Shown: piece after piece, positions 9,234 through 17,191 of the stretch
How the letters are laid out: the number at the start of each line of letters is the position of its first letter
Position numbering within the stretch: the first letter of the stretch is position 1
Assembly: GCA_019313385.1 (NCBI GenBank)
Contig: JAFDBG010000010.1
Coordinates: 1 to 32,334, forward strand
Direction of reading: 5' to 3'
DNA from: Deltaproteobacteria bacterium
Lineage (GTDB): Bacteria > Desulfobacterota > Syntrophia > Syntrophales > UBA2210
Length of the DNA stretch: 32,334 bases
The notes under the pieces: generated by a model
What the model was told of the DNA's origin: nothing
The model's database searches: none
Seen by the model: the letters and a program-made list of their open reading frames with translations, nothing else
Program-made: the position numbers and the translations under genes

Positions 9234-10075
9234 AAAGGCCTTCCTTCAAAACGGAGGCTTTCGTCCTTCGTTTTCTTAACTATGGAGAATCCGACCGCAT
9301 TATTACGTTTTTTACCAGAGGATTCGGAAAACTCAGGGGAATTGCCAAAGGTGCCAGACGGAGCAGGAAAAGATTTCCCAACGCCATTGAACCATTCTCT
9401 CATTCCATACTGCTCTTCTCCCGAAGGGGTGAAGGCGGTCTGTCCATCATAGAAAACTGTGACGTAATCAATCATTATCCGGGGATCAGGTCTGATCTGG
9501 AAAAAACCATGACCGCCTCATACATGATCGATCTCGCAGACCATTTCACCGCGGAAGGCAAGAAGAGCGCCGGCATTTTTCAACTTCTGGGCGACTTTCT
9601 GGGACTTCTGGAAACAGGAAACAGCTTGGAAGAGACAACAAGATTTTTCGAACTGCGACTGCTCAGACTTTCAGGATATGAGCCTGTGCTGGGGAAATGC
9701 GTAATTTGCAATACACCACTCGATAAAATAGGCTCCGCATTCTTCGACGCGACAAGGGGCGGCATAAGGTGCTCTCTATGCGGCCGGGGCGATCAGGAAT
9801 GCATACCGGTGTCCGCCGGGACCCTCAAAACACTCCTCCTGGGAAAGCAAACGGAAACAGACCGGATACACAGACTGGTATTATCAGAAAATGCCCTTAA
9901 AGAAAGCAGGGTTATCTTCAGACATTTCATACGCCACATCCTCGGAAAAGAACCAAAGTCTCTGCAGGTACTGGATGAAATCAGGAAAATGATATGCCCT
10001 GAGACGGCGAAGCCGCAAAGTTATCAGGGATCAGGGGTCGGAGATCGGGGGTCAGTGCTGATCCCTCACACCTGA
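9230..10075 (+). CDS. recO: DNA repair protein RecO with a repeat-derived C-terminal tail
   Basis: RecO loads RecA on SSB-coated single-stranded DNA with RecR and anneals strands. The N-terminal OB-fold is seen in TEAFVLRFLNYGESDRIITFFTRGFGKLRG in two pieces, and the zinc-finger cysteines occur in CVICN and CSLCG. At 281 residues it is somewhat longer than usual, about 240-260. The excess is at the end: the last roughly 24 residues, ending in GSGVGDRGSVLIPHT, are encoded within a dispersed palindromic repeat that has a second copy near 23.75-23.83 kb. The tail is probably not conserved. It is coupled to mgtE by a four-base overlap. Confidence 0.92.
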   Translation: MKRPSFKTEAFVLRFLNYGESDRIITFFTRGFGKLRGIAKGARRSRKRFPNAIEPFSHSILLFSRRGEGGLSIIENCDVINHYPGIRSDLEKTMTASYMIDLADHFTAEGKKSAGIFQLLGDFLGLLETGNSLEETTRFFELRLLRLSGYEPVLGKCVICNTPLDKIGSAFFDATRGGIRCSLCGRGDQECIPVSAGTLKTLLLGKQTETDRIHRLVLSENALKESRVIFRHFIRHILGKEPKSLQVLDEIRKMICPETAKPQSYQGSGVGDRGSVLIPHT

Positions 10076-10104
10076 CACCAGCATCTGTGCAAAAAACGCA
10101 ATTA
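10005..10104 (+). repeat. Dispersed palindromic repeat, copy A
   Basis: This stretch matches, with a few changes and small gaps, the reverse complement of 23746-23834. Shared blocks include AAGCCGCAAAGTTATCAGGG, GATCAGGG, CAGTGCTGATCCCT and a later CATCTG and AAACGCA. Within it TCAGGGATCAG and CTGATCCCT form an inverted repeat. It covers the last recO codons and the following spacer. Confidence 0.85.
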
Positions 10105-10155
10105 TTGAGGATAAAGACTCTAAGCTGCTCCGAAACTGCGAAACTCGATTCCGCC

Positions 10156-10185
10156 TTGACAGTCATCCCTCCTTAATGATAGTTT
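10156..10185 (+). promoter_or_regulatory. Candidate promoter for glyQ-glyS
   Basis: A perfect TTGACA (10156-10161) is followed after 18 bases by TAGTTT (10180-10185), a poor -10 match. It lies in the gap between recO and glyQ, 47 bases before the glyQ start. No T-box leader or glycine riboswitch is evident in the spacer. Confidence 0.35.
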
Positions 10186-10231
10186 TCCCCCGTGTTTGAG
10201 TACAGTTACAACAAAGTCCAAGGAGGTAAAA

Positions 10232-11113
10232 GTGACCTTTCAGGAATTGATATTCGCCCTGGAAAAGTACTGGGCCGACCAGGGGTGTATCGTACAGCAA
10301 CCCTATGATATAGAGGTGGGCGCCGGCACTTTCAACCCGGCGACTTTTCTAAGGGCGCTCGGTCCAGAACCGTGGAATGTCGCCTACGTGGAACCGTCAC
10401 GCAGGCCGACGGACGGCAGGTATGGCGAAAACCCGAACAGACTCCAGCATTATTACCAGTATCAGGTAATAATGAAACCATCTCCGTTCAATATTCAAGA
10501 GCTTTATCTTGACTCCCTGAAGAGTTTCGGCATAGATCCACTCGACCACGATATACGGTTCGTGGAGGATGACTGGGAATCTCCAACTCTCGGCGCCTGG
10601 GGACTGGGCTGGGAGATCTGGCTTGACGGCATGGAGATTACACAGTTCACATACTTCCAGCAGGTAGGCGGAATAGACCTGCACCCGATATGCACCGAAA
10701 TAACATACGGCATAGAACGAATCGCCATGTATCTTCAGGAAATCGATAATGTATACGACCTTGAATGGGGACATGGTATAAAATATGGAGACGTTCACCA
10801 CAAGAGCGAGGTTGAATTCTCTACCTACCAGTTCGAGGTGGCCGACACAGTTATGCTGAGAAAGCTCTTCGATATGTACGAGGCGGAATCAATAAAAACC
10901 GCGGAGAAGAACCTCGTCCTTCCCACATACGACTATTGCCTGAAGTGTTCGCATGTATTTAACATCCTGGACGCACGGGGTGCCATAAGCGTGAATGAGC
11001 GCACAAGCTATATCGGAAGGGTAAGAAATCTCGCACGTCTCAGCGCCGAAGGATATGTTAAACAGAGAGAAGAGATGGGATATCCCCTCACCGAAAAGTT
11101 CAACAGGAGTTAA
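10232..11113 (+). CDS. glyQ: Glycyl-tRNA synthetase alpha subunit
   Basis: This is the catalytic alpha chain of the bacterial alpha2-beta2 glycyl-tRNA synthetase (class II), 293 residues. A TTG at 10196 opens the frame earlier. However, the GTG at 10232 is preceded at five bases by a perfect AAGGAGG (10220-10226), and translation from there begins with [19 protein letters not shown], as in the family. Other family blocks are [27 protein letters not shown], split here around the active site, and the class II motif region [23 protein letters not shown]. glyS follows after 19 bases. Confidence 0.96.
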   Translation: MTFQELIFALEKYWADQGCIVQQPYDIEVGAGTFNPATFLRALGPEPWNVAYVEPSRRPTDGRYGENPNRLQHYYQYQVIMKPSPFNIQELYLDSLKSFGIDPLDHDIRFVEDDWESPTLGAWGLGWEIWLDGMEITQFTYFQQVGGIDLHPICTEITYGIERIAMYLQEIDNVYDLEWGHGIKYGDVHHKSEVEFSTYQFEVADTVMLRKLFDMYEAESIKTAEKNLVLPTYDYCLKCSHVFNILDARGAISVNERTSYIGRVRNLARLSAEGYVKQREEMGYPLTEKFNRS

Positions 11114-11132
11114 CGCAGGAGTTATTTTTCTC

Positions 11133-13205
11133 ATGGCCAAAGATTTATTGCTGGAAATAGGAACAGAGGAGATCCCCGCCGCCTTTATGCCGAAAGCGCT
11201 GAAGGATATGGAGAGAATCATCACAAGGGAGTTTTCCGAAAACCGTATCGGCCACGGTCGCATAAAAACCATGGGCACACCGAGACGGCTTCTTCTTTCA
11301 GTAAATGATGTGGAAGAGCGACAGGAGGACCAGCTGCTGGAAAAGATGGGCCCTTCGACGAAAGTGGCATTTGACGCAGAGGGTGCACCCACTAAGGCGG
11401 CCATTGGGTTCGCCAGGGGACAGGGGATAGATGTTTCTGAGCTGGAAATAGTAGAGACTCCAAAGGGAAATCAGATCTGCTCACGGAAGAAGATCGTTGG
11501 TGAAGATACAAAGGTTCTCCTGACGGATCTCCTGCCACGATTTATCCTTTCCATCCCCTTCCGGAAATCGATGCGCTGGATGGATCTGGATATACGTTTC
11601 GCGAGACCGATTCACTGGATACTGGCTCTCTTCGGGGATGAGATCATTCCATTTTCGATAGAAAACATAACCAGCGGAAATACAAGCCGCGGCCACAGAT
11701 TCATGGCCCCGGAGCCACTCGAGGTCACCGGGCTTGAAGACTATATTAAAAAGATAAAAGAACGCTTCGTCGTGGTGGACCCCGACGAAAGAAGAAATAT
11801 CATATTAGAAGAATCGGAAAAATCCGCTAAAGATGTCTCGGGATTTGTCTTTAAAAACGAGGAACTGCTGGACGAAGTACGCTTTATTATTGAATATCCA
11901 TCCGTGGTATGTGGAAGCTTCGACAGGGAATATCTCGCGCTTCCCAAAGAGGTCCTGACCACCACCATGATGAAACACCAGAAATATTTCCCCGTTGTCG
12001 ACGCGCATGGGGCCCTGCTCCCATATTTCATCACTGTCAACAATACACTGGCCAGAGATCCTTCGGTGGTGATGCGCGGCAATGAAAAGGTTATAAGGGC
12101 GCGGCTCGCCGACGCCAGGTTCTTTTTTGAAGAGGATCAGAAAACCCCCCTTGAAGACCGACTGGAAAATCTGAAGAACGTTGTATTCCACAGCCGTTTG
12201 GGCACTTCCTATGAAAAGGTCATGCGCTTTAAAAATCTGGCGTCATACATCACACAAAAAGTAAGGCCACAGATCGCGCAGTCGGTTGACCGGGTTGCCC
12301 TGCTCTGCAAGACCGATCTTGAAACCCTGATGGTATATGAATTTGCCGAGCTTCAGGGAGTGATGGGCAGAGAATATGCCCTGATACAGGGAGAAGATCC
12401 CATTGTGGCAAAGGCGATTTATGAACATTATTTTCCTGTCTCCGCCGGGGGCGAACTCCCGGAAACAGATGAAGGCGCTATTGTTGGTATAGCCGACAAG
12501 ATGGACACAATCGCCGGATGTTTCGGCGTGGGCCTGATCCCCACCGGAACCGCCGATCCTTACGCCCTGAGACGGCAGGCCCTTGGTATCATCAATATCA
12601 TTATAAACAAAGACTACCGACTTGAACTTGACGGGCTTGTGGACGAAAGTCTTTCGATTCTCGCGGGAAAATTGAAACGGACGCCGGAAGAGACAAAATC
12701 GGATGTCATGAATTTCCTGAAGGGAAGATTTGAAAACCAGCTGATATCCCAGGGATATTCGCACGATGTAGTCGACTCCGTACTCTCACCCGGCGTATCC
12801 GACATCGTTCAATCCATGAGAAAGATAGAGGCCATGGAGGCATTCAAGAAACATCCCGATTTCGAACCACTGGCGATTACCTTCAAGCGAGTTGTGAATA
12901 TCCTCAAGGATTTTGAAGGCGGCTCCGTCGATACGGCTGTCTTTGATTCGAGTGCTGAAACCAACCTCTATCATACATTTGCCGACATAAGGGAACGGGC
13001 AAATGGGTGCATAGACGAAGGCAGATACAGCAACGCCCTGTCCGAGATGGCGAAGTTGAGAAAACCGGTTGACACCTTCTTCGACGAAGTCATGGTCATG
13101 GCAGAGGACGAAAAGATAAAATTTAACAGGCTGTCACTCCTGAAAGAGATATCAAAACTCTTTCACAGAATCGCTGACTTCTCCAGGATCGTGACGAACG
13201 GTTGA
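11133..13205 (+). CDS. glyS: Glycyl-tRNA synthetase beta subunit
   Basis: The beta chain supplies tRNA recognition to the alpha2-beta2 enzyme. It is 690 residues from the ATG at 11133, the usual length. The frame is open upstream into glyQ, but AGGAG (11117-11121) and the conserved N-terminus MAKDLLLEIGTEEIPA fix this start. Other family blocks are MRWMDLDIRFARPIHWI, TTMMKHQKYFPV, and GTADPYALRRQALGI near residue 470. The C-terminal anticodon-binding region is complete. It runs into the convergent pseudogene with only four bases between their ends, and I see no terminator. Confidence 0.96.
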   Translation: MAKDLLLEIGTEEIPAAFMPKALKDMERIITREFSENRIGHGRIKTMGTPRRLLLSVNDVEERQEDQLLEKMGPSTKVAFDAEGAPTKAAIGFARGQGIDVSELEIVETPKGNQICSRKKIVGEDTKVLLTDLLPRFILSIPFRKSMRWMDLDIRFARPIHWILALFGDEIIPFSIENITSGNTSRGHRFMAPEPLEVTGLEDYIKKIKERFVVVDPDERRNIILEESEKSAKDVSGFVFKNEELLDEVRFIIEYPSVVCGSFDREYLALPKEVLTTTMMKHQKYFPVVDAHGALLPYFITVNNTLARDPSVVMRGNEKVIRARLADARFFFEEDQKTPLEDRLENLKNVVFHSRLGTSYEKVMRFKNLASYITQKVRPQIAQSVDRVALLCKTDLETLMVYEFAELQGVMGREYALIQGEDPIVAKAIYEHYFPVSAGGELPETDEGAIVGIADKMDTIAGCFGVGLIPTGTADPYALRRQALGIINIIINKDYRLELDGLVDESLSILAGKLKRTPEETKSDVMNFLKGRFENQLISQGYSHDVVDSVLSPGVSDIVQSMRKIEAMEAFKKHPDFEPLAITFKRVVNILKDFEGGSVDTAVFDSSAETNLYHTFADIRERANGCIDEGRYSNALSEMAKLRKPVDTFFDEVMVMAEDEKIKFNRLSLLKEISKLFHRIADFSRIVTNG

Positions 13206-13209
13206 AAAA

Positions 13210-14849
13210 TTAGAATTCCCCGATACGGATCTGCTTTAACGCTTCCGGCTTTATATTCCAAAACTCAGGCATCATGCTGGTAAAGTTGCGCTCCTGTAAT
13301 CTGGACAGTAGCACCGGTACGCTGTCGTTCCCTTCTTCATCGATATGGCAGAGGTAAAATACGGTAAAGGGGCCTGTCTCCTTTGATGAAAAAACGAGCC
13401 ACCGTCCGTTGGATGACCAGCTGTGCCAGGAGTTCATGACATGGCGATTAGCCGTGAGTTCTCTGCGGTGCCTCCCTCTGCGGGGATGATATAGATGCGG
13501 CTGTCGGGCTGTAGGGCTAATCCATTCTTACTCTTGCAAAACACTATCCATTTTTCGTCCGGCGAATAACGGGGAAAGTAGTTACTCATACCATTTTCGT
13601 TCACGCCGGTAATCGGTTCGGGGATGGCACCACTGCCATTGTTGAAGGGAATACGGTACAGATCATACTGTATCTGATATTTTCCATTCAGTACCGAAAG
13701 GGGTGCATCATGGTTGACATGGCGAAGGGCCTTTTTTATCACCAACTCTACGAGGTTATTATTTACGCGCGTCCGGGAGAACGCTATATACTTTCCGTCG
13801 CGGCTCCAGTCTGGACAGGTCTGAACAACGGCAGGATCATCGGCGCCGGCAAGAAAATGAAATGTCTTATCCGACGGCAAATAATAGGAGAGCACCCCCG
13901 CGGCGAGAAAGAAGAATTGTGAAAAAGCCGGATCGTTAAGCCTTATAAAAAAGGCTTTTCTTTTACCGTGACAATGACATACCTGCCATCTGGCGATACC
14001 TTGGGAAAAAATCCAAAACTTACGGTCGAATTTATCTGATCCTTTTAAATCGTTCCAGCTGATAATATCCTCCGGGGTCACATTCATGGTTTTTTCCATA
14101 TGTGCCATCAGGTAACCCCCTTTGTCTCCTCTATAGTCGACATCCATACCCATTACTTTACCGTCCCGGGAAAAGGAATGACAGTTTCCACATACAGGCA
14201 TATTATCAAGCACCACCGGAGGCGTTTCGCAGGACGAAAGGTCTGCCAGTAACCACCGGAATCGATCGGGGTGTGCATTAGCAAAAGCAAAAGCAAAGGG
14301 AAGCGGCGTCTACAGATACAGAATGGGCGCTCCCACGGAATCACCAGAGGTGACAAAGGAAACCCGTCCCATGCCGGTAATTGTGATGCTATCTTCCGTA
14401 TCTATTCCGAAAACCGAAAGAACCGCCCTTCCGTTGAGAGAATGTTCCTTGATCAACTCCCAGGTCTTTCGATCCGTGGTCCATGATGTCCCACTGGTGA
14501 GGCAGTTGACAGCCCGTTCCTTTCCCTCAAAGGTAATCCTTGCCAACCACAACAACGCACCGGAATCTGCGTCTTTCCATTCTATTATCGGTGATGCAAT
14601 GTCGATGGGGAAAAGAGCGCCGTCAAGAGGATTGGCAATGCGAATCGGGAGATATTCATATCTGTCGTCGATGACCGACATGATTGTTTCGACTATCTTG
14701 CGGGTCTCGCCCGGGTCACCGTCACCAAGGGTCTCTGCCAGGATATACAGGTCATCCTTTAAATCGCCCTAGTGAAAATAATTTACGGAGGAGCAGGCAA
14801 TACAAATAAAAATACAAAAAGTGAGGAAAATGCTTGTCTTTAATCTCAT
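13210..14849 (-). pseudogene. Decayed TolB-like beta-propeller lipoprotein gene with CxxCH motif
   Basis: Read on the minus strand from an ATG at 14849, this is one gene of about 546 codons with several lesions. It starts with a lipoprotein-like signal (MRLKTSIFLTFCIFICIAC). It meets an in-frame TAG at 14769-14771 and continues in the same frame until a second in-frame TAG at 14310-14312. After that the frame is open through PLPFAFANAHPDRFRW and a heme-type CGNCH (14178-14192). The frame is displaced between about 14000 and 13955, where VSPDGRYVIVTVKEK is readable only in another frame. It is lost again near 13464-13470; there RELTANRHVMNSWHSW is readable in the shifted frame. The second half shows WD40/PD40 propeller repeats (CPDWSRDGKYIAFSR, RYSPDEKWIVFCKS). 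I cannot exclude sequencing errors, but adjacent genes are intact. Confidence 0.85.
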
Positions 14850-14905
14850 TATTCCGGTTGATACTCCTTGTTCAATTTTTTGCCGTTATAGCGAAAGCCT
14901 AATCA

Positions 14906-15712
14906 TCATAACGATTTAACGACAAGCTCTCCGTAGTAACCGGGCATTCTATCGGTAAAAAGATTGTTGTGGATGTTAAGTTCCTTGTCGCGGGCCGACT
15001 TCACGTCGATCTCTGTTCTCCCTGTCTCTTCAGAATCCTCGCCGGCACGGAAAAGAACTCTGCCATCAGGTCCGGTTATCTGACTCCCGCCGGTAAAATG
15101 GAGTGACTTTCCTCCCCTGCTCTCAGTTCCGGTCCTGTTCGCCGTTATTGCAAAAACATGATTCTCGAGACTCCTCGTTTTCATTGCATCCTGACAGAAG
15201 GACATCACAAGATTTGCTGGGTGACAGATTATATCAGCGCCCATGAGCGACAACGCGCGCATCGATTCCGGAAAAAACCAGTCAAAACATATCATGATGC
15301 CCACCTTGCATACGCCTGTGTCATAGACGCTGAATCCCTCATCCCCGGGATCAAACCAGAGTTTTTCCTCAAAGAAGAGATGCACCTTTCGGTATCTTCC
15401 GACGTAACCGTCAGGGGAAACAAGGACAGCCGAATTGAATATCCCGTCTCCGCTCTTCTCGGCGAGCCCACCCACAATGAAAACGCCTTTCTCTTTCGCC
15501 ACATCACATAGCATCCGTGTCGTCCTGCCATGCGGTATCTCTTCGGAAAGGGAGATTGCCTCTTCCCTTGAGGTAAATACATACCCGGTATTGAACAGTT
15601 CAGGAAGGACCAGGAGGTCCGCATCAGACTTCATTATCAGATTCCGGGCCAGTTCCAGATTTCTGTCAATCTCACCAAACAGCGGCTCAAGCTGGATCGC
15701 GCCAATCTTCAT
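14906..15712 (-). CDS. Nitrilase-superfamily carbon-nitrogen hydrolase
   Basis: This 268-residue amidase/nitrilase-fold hydrolase cleaves a nonpeptide C-N bond; the substrate cannot be read from sequence. The catalytic triad is present: Glu38 in LVLPELFNTGY, Lys109 in GRYRKVHLF, and Cys142 in IMICFDWFFPE. The ATG at 15712 is chosen because AAGGGAG lies eight bases upstream. An ATG at 15718 and a GTG at 15721 crowd or overlap that site. It follows the same strand as the beta-oxidation operon, but a terminator and a repeat-rich spacer separate them, so it is probably a separate unit. A predicted omega-amidase or carbamoyl-amine hydrolase is possible. Confidence 0.88.
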   Translation of the reverse strand: MKIGAIQLEPLFGEIDRNLELARNLIMKSDADLLVLPELFNTGYVFTSREEAISLSEEIPHGRTTRMLCDVAKEKGVFIVGGLAEKSGDGIFNSAVLVSPDGYVGRYRKVHLFFEEKLWFDPGDEGFSVYDTGVCKVGIMICFDWFFPESMRALSLMGADIICHPANLVMSFCQDAMKTRSLENHVFAITANRTGTESRGGKSLHFTGGSQITGPDGRVLFRAGEDSEETGRTEIDVKSARDKELNIHNNLFTDRMPGYYGELVVKSL

Positions 15713-15735
15713 CGTCATCACTCCCTTCGTACCTA

Positions 15736-15853
15736 CTCACGTAGTCAGGCTGAAGCTATTTAAACTGAAGGTTATTAGGCTGAAGGTAGATAGGCTAATG
15801 CTGTTAGGTTTGTAACTAAATGTCTTCAGCCTGCAGCCTATCCACCTGAGCGG
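15736..15853. repeat. Low-complexity AGGCTGAAG-type repeat spacer
   Basis: The gap upstream of the nitrilase gene holds imperfect copies of a short unit (AGGCTGAAGC, ACTGAAGG, AGGCTGAAGG, AGATAGGCT, TGTTAGG). Near its far end are oppositely oriented counterparts (CTTCAGCCT, GCAGCCTATC, CACCTGA), so the whole is also a loose inverted repeat. No ORF or known mobile element was recognised. Confidence 0.6.
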
Positions 15854-15870
15854 TTACTATTATAAAACAA

Positions 15871-15903
15871 AAGGGCCATGGTCACAAGGACCATGGCCTT
15901 TTT
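15871..15903 (-). terminator. Terminator of the beta-oxidation operon (potentially bidirectional)
   Basis: A perfect ten-base-pair stem GGCCATGGTC/GACCATGGCC (15874-15883 with 15889-15898) has a five-base loop. Five T residues follow on the plus strand, and an A-rich flank gives TTTTGTTTT on the minus strand. It lies 25 bases beyond the thiolase stop, in the right place to end the minus-strand operon. Confidence 0.85.
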
Positions 15904-15928
15904 CCAGACTTAATAAAATTTTCGTGGA

Positions 15929-17116
15929 CTACAGCATCTCATAAATACCGGCAGCACCCATACCGCCACCGATACACATGGATACAATACCTCTTTTCAG
16001 TTTACGTCTCTTCAGCTCATGCAATATCTGGCAGGTTAGCTTCGCGCCGGTACATCCCAGGGGGTGACCAATAGCCATCGCGCCGCCATTCGGGTTGACA
16101 TCGCCTGTCCAGTATCTTTCGGTAAGCCCCAGCTCTCTGCAGCAGTAAAGTGACTGAGAGGCAAAGGCCTCGTTGATCTCGAAGAGATCGATATCATCGG
16201 TTGTTAATCCGGCAAGTTTCAGCACCTTCGGAATCGCGTACCGGGGGCCGACGCCCATCTCTTCCGGCCTGTTACCCGCAACTACATAATGGGTCAGCTT
16301 GGCAATCGGTTTCAACTTCAGTTCCTTTGCTTTTTCAGCCGACATAATCATCGAGAACGCGGCACCATCGGTCATCTGTGACGAGTTCGCCGCTGTTACC
16401 GAACCACCCTGTTTGAAGGGCGGTTTCAGTTTTGCCATTCCTTCCAATGTTGAGGGCCATCTCACACCGTCATCCATATCAAACGTCTCTGTCGTCCGGA
16501 TCCACTGTCCGTTTTTATCTTTGACATATTTCCATGCCTCGATCGGGATGATCTGGTCTTTCCAGACTCCCTTTTGAATCGCCTCATGGGCCCTGCGGTT
16601 ACTCTCGAGGGCCATCTTGTCCTGCTCCTCGCGAGTGATTCCATAATCAGCAGCCACGTTCTCCGCTGTAACTCCCATCGACACATAGGTCATCGGAAGG
16701 TCTCCCCAGTCAGGATGGGGACGGAATACCCAGCCGCCCAGGGGAATATGTGACATGGTTTCGCAACCACCTGCTACGATTATATCTGACCAGCCGGCCC
16801 TGATCTTTGCCGTCGCATCGGCAATAGCTTGAATACCGGAAGCGCAAAAGCGGTTTACAACCATACCCGAGGTGGTTACTGGAAATCCCGCGCCAAGTGC
16901 TATAACCCTGCCGATGTTCATACCCGTCTCACCTTCGGGAAAGCAACAACCGCAGACAACATCGTCGACGTCTTCATGTTTGACCTGCGGGACCCTCTTC
17001 ATCAACCCCTTCATTACCTGAATCCCTATCTCGTCGCCCCTGGTCTGTGCAAGAGCTCCCCTCTTATAACGTCCTCCCGGACTTCTTACCGTTTCGACAA
17101 TAACAGCATCTCGCAT
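15929..17116 (-). CDS. fadA: Acetyl-CoA acyltransferase (thiolase)
   Basis: This 395-residue thiolase cleaves 3-ketoacyl-CoA with CoA, the last step of beta-oxidation. The nucleophilic Cys91 is in NRFCASGIQAI. The other active-site blocks are EINEAFASQ, GGAMAIGHPLGCTGA and the C-terminal CIGGGMGAA. The ATG at 17116 has AAGGAGG six bases upstream; the frame extends 6 codons further but without a ribosome binding site. It is the last gene of a minus-strand operon with the multifunctional FadN-type enzyme and an acyl-CoA dehydrogenase, and a terminator follows. Degradative use is inferred from these neighbours, since sequence alone does not exclude biosynthetic use. Confidence 0.93.
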   Translation of the reverse strand: MRDAVIVETVRSPGGRYKRGALAQTRGDEIGIQVMKGLMKRVPQVKHEDVDDVVCGCCFPEGETGMNIGRVIALGAGFPVTTSGMVVNRFCASGIQAIADATAKIRAGWSDIIVAGGCETMSHIPLGGWVFRPHPDWGDLPMTYVSMGVTAENVAADYGITREEQDKMALESNRRAHEAIQKGVWKDQIIPIEAWKYVKDKNGQWIRTTETFDMDDGVRWPSTLEGMAKLKPPFKQGGSVTAANSSQMTDGAAFSMIMSAEKAKELKLKPIAKLTHYVVAGNRPEEMGVGPRYAIPKVLKLAGLTTDDIDLFEINEAFASQSLYCCRELGLTERYWTGDVNPNGGAMAIGHPLGCTGAKLTCQILHELKRRKLKRGIVSMCIGGGMGAAGIYEML

Positions 17117-17191
17117 AATAACCCTCCTTGTCATCTATCACTGACCCGGCCATTGGATTATGGCCAGTGTCAGCAATAAATAGTATATTTT

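Noticed and set aside
10156-10231. T-box leader or glycine riboswitch before glyQ
   Set aside because: No specifier-loop or antiterminator structure, and no terminator, is visible in the short spacer.
10196-10231. Upstream TTG start of GlyQ
   Set aside because: A perfect AAGGAGG immediately precedes the GTG at 10232, where the conserved protein begins.
13210-14849. Possible pyrrolysine-type recoding of the two in-frame TAG codons
   Set aside because: The same gene also has three frame changes, which recoding of TAG cannot explain. Decay or sequence error is simpler.
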